Position numbers and translations under genes: made by a program. 64,000 nt of DNA, from positions 248,001 through 312,000 of the forward strand of contig JBFLZC010000004.1 in NCBI GenBank assembly GCA_040756375.1, in the 5' to 3' direction. Shown in pieces: positions 59,488 to 64,000 of this stretch; position 1 is the first letter of the stretch, and each line of letters starts with the position of its first letter. The stretch comes from VGSG01 sp040756375. GTDB lineage: Bacteria > Desulfobacterota > Desulfomonilia > Desulfomonilales > Desulfomonilaceae. The notes under the pieces were generated by a model, which did no database searches, had not been told where the DNA came from, and saw only the letters and a list, made by a program, of their open reading frames with translations.

Positions 59488-61242
59488 ATGAGGCGCACCT
59501 TCGCGCTGGTCTTGGCATTCACCGCGCTTTTCGTGCTTGTTACTGACGGCCTGGCTAAGACTGACTTATCAGCCGATGCGATACTACTGATCCAGGGAGA
59601 GGTCCGGGACGCCACGGGCAAACCTGTAGCAGATGCTCATGTGGTGCCCTATCTGAATGGCACACGGTACGAGTCGGAAGATGCTTCCGGGCACAAAGAA
59701 CAAACGCGTCTGGTGATGATCACAGGACAGAACGGGCTGTTCCTTGGGCGGATTTATGCTCCCTTGGAGCTCATCAAGTCCGGTCAATGGGCAATTGAAG
59801 TCAGCAAACCCGGTTTCAAATCATCGGAGCCGGTTCCATTGGTAGCGCTCCAAGACAAGGGAACCAACGCGGAAGGTGCGCGGAATTTGGCCGCCACGGT
59901 GGAAACAACGCTCCAGAGAGTACAAGGTCCTGCCTTCTGGATCGCGCTCCTTGTGCTCGTAGGGATTTACGCACTGATTGCCTTCGAGTTGATGCATCGA
60001 ACCCTCGCAGCAATGCTGGGGGCTGCTGTGATCCTCGGGATCACCCACACGTTTGGCCATTTCAACCCAGCTTACAGCGTACTGACCTTTGAACAATCAA
60101 TGAGAGCGGTTGACTGGAATGTCATCTTCCTTCTCATGGGAATGATGATCATCGTCGGGGTGCTCAAGGAGTCCGGGGTCTTTCAGTGGCTCGCCTATAA
60201 GTCGTTCGCGCTCACCGGGGGCAGGATTTTTCTCCTGTCCGCGGCTCTGTGCATTGTGACGGCCATCTTGAGCGCGTTTCTGGATAACGTGACTACCATG
60301 CTCTTGCTCACTCCGGTTACTATCGAGATAGCGCTTGTTCTCGGCGTATCCCCCTTTGCGTTTCTCATGCCTGAGATCATGGCTTCCAATTTCGGAGGCA
60401 CCGCGACGCTTATCGGAGATCCGCCCAATATTATGATTGGGTCGTACGCGGGGCTCACGTTTAATGATTTCGTGATAACCCTGACACCGGTAGTCATCAT
60501 CACCATGATCGTTCAGATCGTGTACACCAAATTCTACTATGGAAAAGACTATCACGAGGCTCGAGTGGAAGATGTGCAGGAAATGATTGAGTTCCTGCAA
60601 GAGAAGTATCAGATTGTCCAGCCCCGGGTGCTTTATGTGGGCGGAACGGTTCTTATCGGAGTGGTGATGCTGTTCATTCTCCACGGGTTCTTCCACATGG
60701 CAGTTAGCGTGGCGGCACTCTTGGGTGCCGCGCTCATTCTTGTCCTGAACAAAGGGGATATCCAGCAGGTTGTGGAACACGATATCGAATGGTCGTCGCT
60801 CATCTTCTTCATCATGCTGTTCATCATTGTGGGGGCGGCGGAAGAGACCGGCATACTCCAGTTCATTGCCGAGTGGATCATGAACGTGTGTCACGGAAAC
60901 TTGGTTTTGGCAATCCTTCTCATCCTTTGGTCTGCCGCTGTCCTTTCTGCGATTGTGGACAATATCCCTTTTACAGCCACCATGCTGCCTGTGGTGGCGC
61001 TCCTCTCAAAAACCATACCTGGAGCTGGCGAAAATCACGTGCTTTGGTGGGCGCTTGCTCTAGGAGCATGTTTTGGAGGCAACGCCACGATCATTGGGGC
61101 TTCCGCGAACGTGATAACAACCGGGATCGCAGAAAGATCAGGCCATCACATCTCGTTTTTCGATTTTGTGAAGCATGGAACCCCAATCACTATCATCAGT
61201 CTGATCATCTCTTCGGTCTTCCTGCTGCTCATTTACCGCTGA
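59488..61242 (+). CDS. ArsB/NhaD/SLC13-like ion transporter with N-terminal beta-domain, 584 aa
   Basis: Signal peptide (about 1-23), then a carboxypeptidase-regulatory-like beta domain (about 28-125, with QGEVRDATGKPVADAHVVPY), then 11-12 helices of the ion-transporter superfamily. The diagnostic pair is SAFLDNVTTMLLLTPVTIEI with FGGTATLIGDPPNIMIGS in the first half, repeated as SAIVDNIPFTATMLPVVALL and GACFGGNATIIGASANVI in the second. It resembles the P-protein/ArsB group, which carries sodium, protons or anions. The N-terminal extracytoplasmic domain is an unusual addition. The substrate is uncertain; a citrate/sulfate-type transporter is possible. Confidence 0.85.
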   Translation: MRRTFALVLAFTALFVLVTDGLAKTDLSADAILLIQGEVRDATGKPVADAHVVPYLNGTRYESEDASGHKEQTRLVMITGQNGLFLGRIYAPLELIKSGQWAIEVSKPGFKSSEPVPLVALQDKGTNAEGARNLAATVETTLQRVQGPAFWIALLVLVGIYALIAFELMHRTLAAMLGAAVILGITHTFGHFNPAYSVLTFEQSMRAVDWNVIFLLMGMMIIVGVLKESGVFQWLAYKSFALTGGRIFLLSAALCIVTAILSAFLDNVTTMLLLTPVTIEIALVLGVSPFAFLMPEIMASNFGGTATLIGDPPNIMIGSYAGLTFNDFVITLTPVVIITMIVQIVYTKFYYGKDYHEARVEDVQEMIEFLQEKYQIVQPRVLYVGGTVLIGVVMLFILHGFFHMAVSVAALLGAALILVLNKGDIQQVVEHDIEWSSLIFFIMLFIIVGAAEETGILQFIAEWIMNVCHGNLVLAILLILWSAAVLSAIVDNIPFTATMLPVVALLSKTIPGAGENHVLWWALALGACFGGNATIIGASANVITTGIAERSGHHISFFDFVKHGTPITIISLIISSVFLLLIYR

Positions 61243-61249
61243 TCTGACT

Positions 61250-62362
61250 TCAGCAATTCCGCTTGCCGGTCCCGAACACCAGGGATCGCACCGCGTCTGC
61301 GTACACATCGCCGATTCGATTCCAGGAGAAGCACTCTTCGGCCATGTGTCGCGCTCGATTGCCCATTTCTTGAAGAGCTTCCGCAGGAGTGGTCGCGGCT
61401 TGCATCATAGCCTGAGCCATGCCCTCCGGGGAGGGCTCAGCGACGAAGCCGCACTCATAGTTCCTTACGAATTCAGCGGTCTCATCCACGTCATTCACGA
61501 GAATAGGGCGGCCGAGAGCGGCATATTCCGCGAACTTCGTTGGGAATGCGTGTTTGATGGCCCGATGCGCCTTGCGTGGAATCACGAGCACCGTAGCGGA
61601 TCGGAGGATGTCGATCAGCCGTTGCTGGTCCACTTTGTCGATCAACTCTACCGCTGGGCCGAAACGGTCGAGCAACTCCCGTTTCAGGCTACTGTCCTGC
61701 GCTTGGAAGCCAACCATAAGCAGCCGGGCCGAAGAGTGGTCTATCCGCGCGAAGGCTTCGATAAGATAGTCGATCCCCTGCCATGTTTGGAAACCACCTG
61801 CGTACGCAAATCGAACCGGGGCCGCTCGGGCGACGGGTGTGTCCCGGAATAGGTCGAGATCCACACCGTTCCTCACAAGAGTGATGCGATCTTTGGCAAT
61901 GCCTTCCTCGATCAGTTCCTCTGTTTGGAGAGAGGAAACGGTGAGGAGATGATCCGCGGATCTCACGGCCATCCAGTAGAAAAGCCGCACGAGAGGTGAC
62001 GCGACGGAACGCCTCCCGCTGGTGCGGACTTCTTCCGCAAGCGCAGACTGCGCGATTACGTCGCCGTGAATATCAAGGATTATGGGCGCGTTCACGAGGT
62101 GTCGGCACAAGAAAAGGGCTTGCCCGGCTTCCGCGTCGCCGCAGTGAATGAAGTCGTATCGTCTCAGTTTTCCGCAGTGCTGTAGGAAAAAGAGCGAAGC
62201 AGTGGAGCTCTTTCGTAGAAAAGGGGTATCTTCCATGCACAGGAAGTCGTATCCTATGCCTCTTTCTTCAAGGCACTGGGCGAGCTTGGTCAACCGATGA
62301 GTGTAAGCGGATCGGTCCGCTCGCGGGTGGATTGATATGAATAGGCCCCGAAGATTCATCAT
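61250..62362 (-). CDS. GT4-type glycosyltransferase, 370 aa
   Basis: GT-B fold: AYTHRLTKLAQCLEERGIGY near the start, LILVRNGVDLDLFRD-like TLVRNGVDLDLFRDT, FAYAGGFQTWQGIDYLIEAF and HAFPTKFAEYAALGRPILVN in the donor domain. The FPTKFAEY form replaces the more usual EX7E context, so activity should be checked. It is convergent with the transporter gene (7-bp gap) and lies outside the main glycan block but near the second flippase, so it may belong to another glycan unit. The start ATG at 62362 is the first of two adjacent ATG codons. Confidence 0.8.
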   Translation of the reverse strand: MMNLRGLFISIHPRADRSAYTHRLTKLAQCLEERGIGYDFLCMEDTPFLRKSSTASLFFLQHCGKLRRYDFIHCGDAEAGQALFLCRHLVNAPIILDIHGDVIAQSALAEEVRTSGRRSVASPLVRLFYWMAVRSADHLLTVSSLQTEELIEEGIAKDRITLVRNGVDLDLFRDTPVARAAPVRFAYAGGFQTWQGIDYLIEAFARIDHSSARLLMVGFQAQDSSLKRELLDRFGPAVELIDKVDQQRLIDILRSATVLVIPRKAHRAIKHAFPTKFAEYAALGRPILVNDVDETAEFVRNYECGFVAEPSPEGMAQAMMQAATTPAEALQEMGNRARHMAEECFSWNRIGDVYADAVRSLVFGTGKRNC

Positions 62363-62522
62363 TGGCTGCCGCAGGACAGTTCGGCCCGTACATCGGCGTT
62401 TCGCCTCGTAAGCACACGAGGCTCGATCCAGGTCTTAACACATCACCATATGGTTGCGAGTGGGCTATTGCAACGAAATAGTTGTTCTGAAGCTGAGATC
62501 AGCCCCACAAGCAAACGCGTTA

Positions 62523-62551
62523 TGGCAACTTGCCAGGATTGTTGGTATAAT
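62523..62551 (+). promoter_or_regulatory. Promoter candidate for the secreted protein at 62595
   Basis: A perfect TATAAT (62546-62551) lies 43 bp upstream of the ATG. The -35 at 17-bp spacing, TGGCAA (62523-62528), is weak. Confidence 0.5.
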
Positions 62552-62594
62552 TAAGGCATTGTACAACGCGGTTTGAGTTGAGGTGGTGCGTCAA

Positions 62595-63125
62595 ATGGAG
62601 CTCCGAGAAATGCTGCGCACATTGTTTCTGATCTTCATGATGGCCCTCCTGGCATCTCTATATCAGGCGACCACAGTTCAAGCGTTCACCGTGGACACGC
62701 GGTTTCAGGAGTTGGAAAGCGGCCAATGGAGGCTGACCCGAAAAATGAATTACGAGGACGTGTTCGACATCGTGAAGATTAAGACCAACAAGCCTGTTGG
62801 GTTCGCCCGATGGGACCCGTTACAGCGACGCTTCACCATGTTCGACAACGCCGGAAGATATTACGGATACTTGCAACCAACCATTGAAACGGTTCCGACG
62901 GCCGATTTCTACAGGGAGCAGCTTTACTACGGCCAAGGGAACCGGTACAAAGGGGTCTTCATTCGTGCGCTGGGTGGTTGGCCACAGACAGAAGAGGCGC
63001 CGTACAGTGAGCTGGGGGGGGACTTTATGTATTATCCTCATGGGAGCATTCGCCCCACGTATCCAAGGACCCGCATTCACACTTTACCCTCCGTTGTAGA
63101 AGATGCTCTAGAGGCTGAACGGTAG
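62595..63125 (+). CDS. Secreted protein of unknown function, 176 aa
   Basis: The N-terminus (LRTLFLIFMMALLASLYQA, then VQAFTVDT) is a standard signal peptide. The mature part has no family that I recognise; it is rich in Tyr, Phe, Arg and Pro (RWDPLQRRFTMFDNAGRYYG, EQLYYGQGNRYKGVFIRALG) and reads like a small beta-rich envelope protein. The ATG at 62595 follows GAGTTGAGGTGG; GTG 62583 is an alternative. It stands between the minus-strand GT4 gene and a flippase gene, 138 bp apart, and has its own promoter candidate. Confidence 0.6.
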   Translation: MELREMLRTLFLIFMMALLASLYQATTVQAFTVDTRFQELESGQWRLTRKMNYEDVFDIVKIKTNKPVGFARWDPLQRRFTMFDNAGRYYGYLQPTIETVPTADFYREQLYYGQGNRYKGVFIRALGGWPQTEEAPYSELGGDFMYYPHGSIRPTYPRTRIHTLPSVVEDALEAER

Positions 63126-63263
63126 GCAGATCCGCTCGCAGGAGCTGGCGTGAGCGCCGTGCCAAACCGCTGCTCTGGCATAATACGAACCCTTTGCGTG
63201 GTAGCGCAGGCAGAAGCCGTCTGATTCCAGCCTCCTCAAGTCCGAGCGAGAGAGAACCGACGC

Positions 63264-64000
63264 ATGGCGAAGTGGACCAGCATAGCGAAAAACGCTTTTG
63301 CGCTCGTAATAACAAACATTATCAATCCCGTGGTTTCTTTCGTGCTGGTCCTACTTATTTCCCGGTACCTTGGCGTTAAGGGCCTGGGCGAGTACTCTCT
63401 CGTTTTCTCTTACATCGGGATATTCGGGACGCTGGCCTCACTGGGGCTGGGTAGCTTCCTTACTCGAGAGGTCGCGCGGTACCCTGGAGAAGTTCACGAT
63501 TACGTCCTGAATGCGGCTGCATTTGGCGCGGCAGCTTCAGGGGTAGCCGTTCTTGCAATGGATGGCCTCATGGTGCTCATGGGATACGAGACAGACGTCC
63601 TGAGCGCCGCATTCATCTATTCTTTTTCGATGGTGGTGTCCACAGGGATCTATTATCTGGACGCGGTGTTGCGCGCGGCAGAGAAATCAGAATTCATAGC
63701 CTTGACCTATTTGCCGGAAAACTGCCTGAGAGTGGCGCTTTGTGTTTTCCTGCTTATTCAAGGATATGGGATCGTCAGTCTTTTCATCGCCATTCTCGCG
63801 ACGCGACTCCTGGCTCTTGTTCTCATGTCTTTCTTCTACGTTCGAACCGCGGGGCGTCCCGCGTGGCGGTTCAGGCCGGACCTCTGGCGCAAATTAGCCA
63901 AGGAGGCGCCCACATTCACCAGCATCGTGATCTTTTCGTCGCTCTATAACAGCGTTGACCAGATCATGCTCTCAAAGCTGGCAAGTATCGATGCGGTGGG
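63264..64000 (+). CDS. Wzx-type flippase (3' end missing)
   Basis: Reading from ATG 63264 gives an open frame of 245 codons that runs off the window. It begins MAKWTSIAKNAFALVITNII and continues with VVSFVLVLLISRYLGVKGLG and LASLGLGSFLTREVARYPGE, the opening of MOP-superfamily O-antigen/exopolysaccharide flippases, with five or six hydrophobic segments visible. It is distinct from the flippase at 20608, which suggests that a second surface-glycan unit begins here. Confidence 0.85.
   Translation, partial: MAKWTSIAKNAFALVITNIINPVVSFVLVLLISRYLGVKGLGEYSLVFSYIGIFGTLASLGLGSFLTREVARYPGEVHDYVLNAAAFGAAASGVAVLAMDGLMVLMGYETDVLSAAFIYSFSMVVSTGIYYLDAVLRAAEKSEFIALTYLPENCLRVALCVFLLIQGYGIVSLFIAILATRLLALVLMSFFYVRTAGRPAWRFRPDLWRKLAKEAPTFTSIVIFSSLYNSVDQIMLSKLASIDAV

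Noticed and set aside
59007..59621. Minus-strand frame containing the WIPAFAGMT peptide
   Set aside because: That peptide is the translation of a dispersed repeat and not evidence for a gene.
60097..60894. Long minus-strand frame opposite the ion transporter
   Set aside because: It is rich in His, Asp and Glu as expected of an antisense frame to a membrane protein, and has no family features.
1..64000. CRISPR arrays, tRNA or rRNA genes, integrase genes
   Set aside because: No regularly spaced repeats, no cloverleaf-like sequence and no recombinase or transposase motifs were seen.

Overview
The window looks like a chromosome segment of a strictly anaerobic, Gram-negative bacterium, most plausibly of the former Deltaproteobacteria (Desulfobacterota). 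This rests on gene content only: a tungsten-type aldehyde:ferredoxin oxidoreductase, a two-subunit molybdenum hydroxylase with a Tat signal, a split PEP-synthase-like phosphotransferase resembling phenylphosphate synthase, and a large envelope-polysaccharide locus. No rRNA, tRNA or other species marker was seen. Almost the whole window is coding, mostly on the + strand, with many 4-nt ATGA/GTGA overlaps.

Region 1 (1-9110) is a catabolic-looking operon: the end of a CrtI-type FAD oxidoreductase, an SDR dehydrogenase, a histidine-swivel subunit and a separate ATP-binding subunit that together would form an ATP-dependent phosphotransferase (no PEP-binding barrel), two small ferredoxin-fold ABM-like proteins (one an internal duplication), an aldehyde:ferredoxin oxidoreductase and a DUF89 phosphatase. 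The likely theme is activation of a hydroxylated or amino substrate by phosphorylation plus redox steps. The substrate cannot be read from the sequence. Region 2 (9444-12109) encodes an IorAB-type molybdenum hydroxylase. Region 3 (12110-13886) holds a cluster of palindromic repeats and a minus-strand ArsR/thioredoxin unit with two very small ORFs and a palindromic operator.

Region 4 (about 14205-47398) is a large exopolysaccharide or surface-glycan locus. It starts with a good sigma70-type promoter and a leader of about 315 nt. It encodes a membrane nucleotide-sugar 4,6-dehydratase, two DegT aminotransferases, a GT2 and several GT4 glycosyltransferases, a flippase, a radical SAM protein, two methyltransferases, several GT-C-like polytopic proteins, CapA-like and CapK-like proteins, a polysaccharide deacetylase, a PglC-type initiating phosphosugar transferase, a PglD-type acetyltransferase, a Wzc-type co-polymerase/tyrosine kinase, a small YIDPG protein and a membrane phosphatase/sulfatase-superfamily protein. 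Dehydratase, aminotransferase, acetyltransferase and initiating transferase together match the di-N-acetylbacillosamine pathway, so the glycan probably starts with that sugar or a relative.

Region 5 (47494-64000) contains a hybrid sensor kinase, a polytopic protein, an AMIN-domain secreted protein, a CBS-pair protein, a MacA/MacB-like exporter with two different permeases, an ArsB/NhaD-type transporter with an extra N-terminal domain, another GT4 enzyme, a secreted protein of unknown function and the start of a second flippase that runs off the end. Non-coding structure includes four families of palindromic repeats, a candidate structured leader RNA at 45199-45309, and strong hairpins in front of the AOR gene and the ATP-binding subunit gene. 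All calls come from reading motifs by eye; no database search was run.
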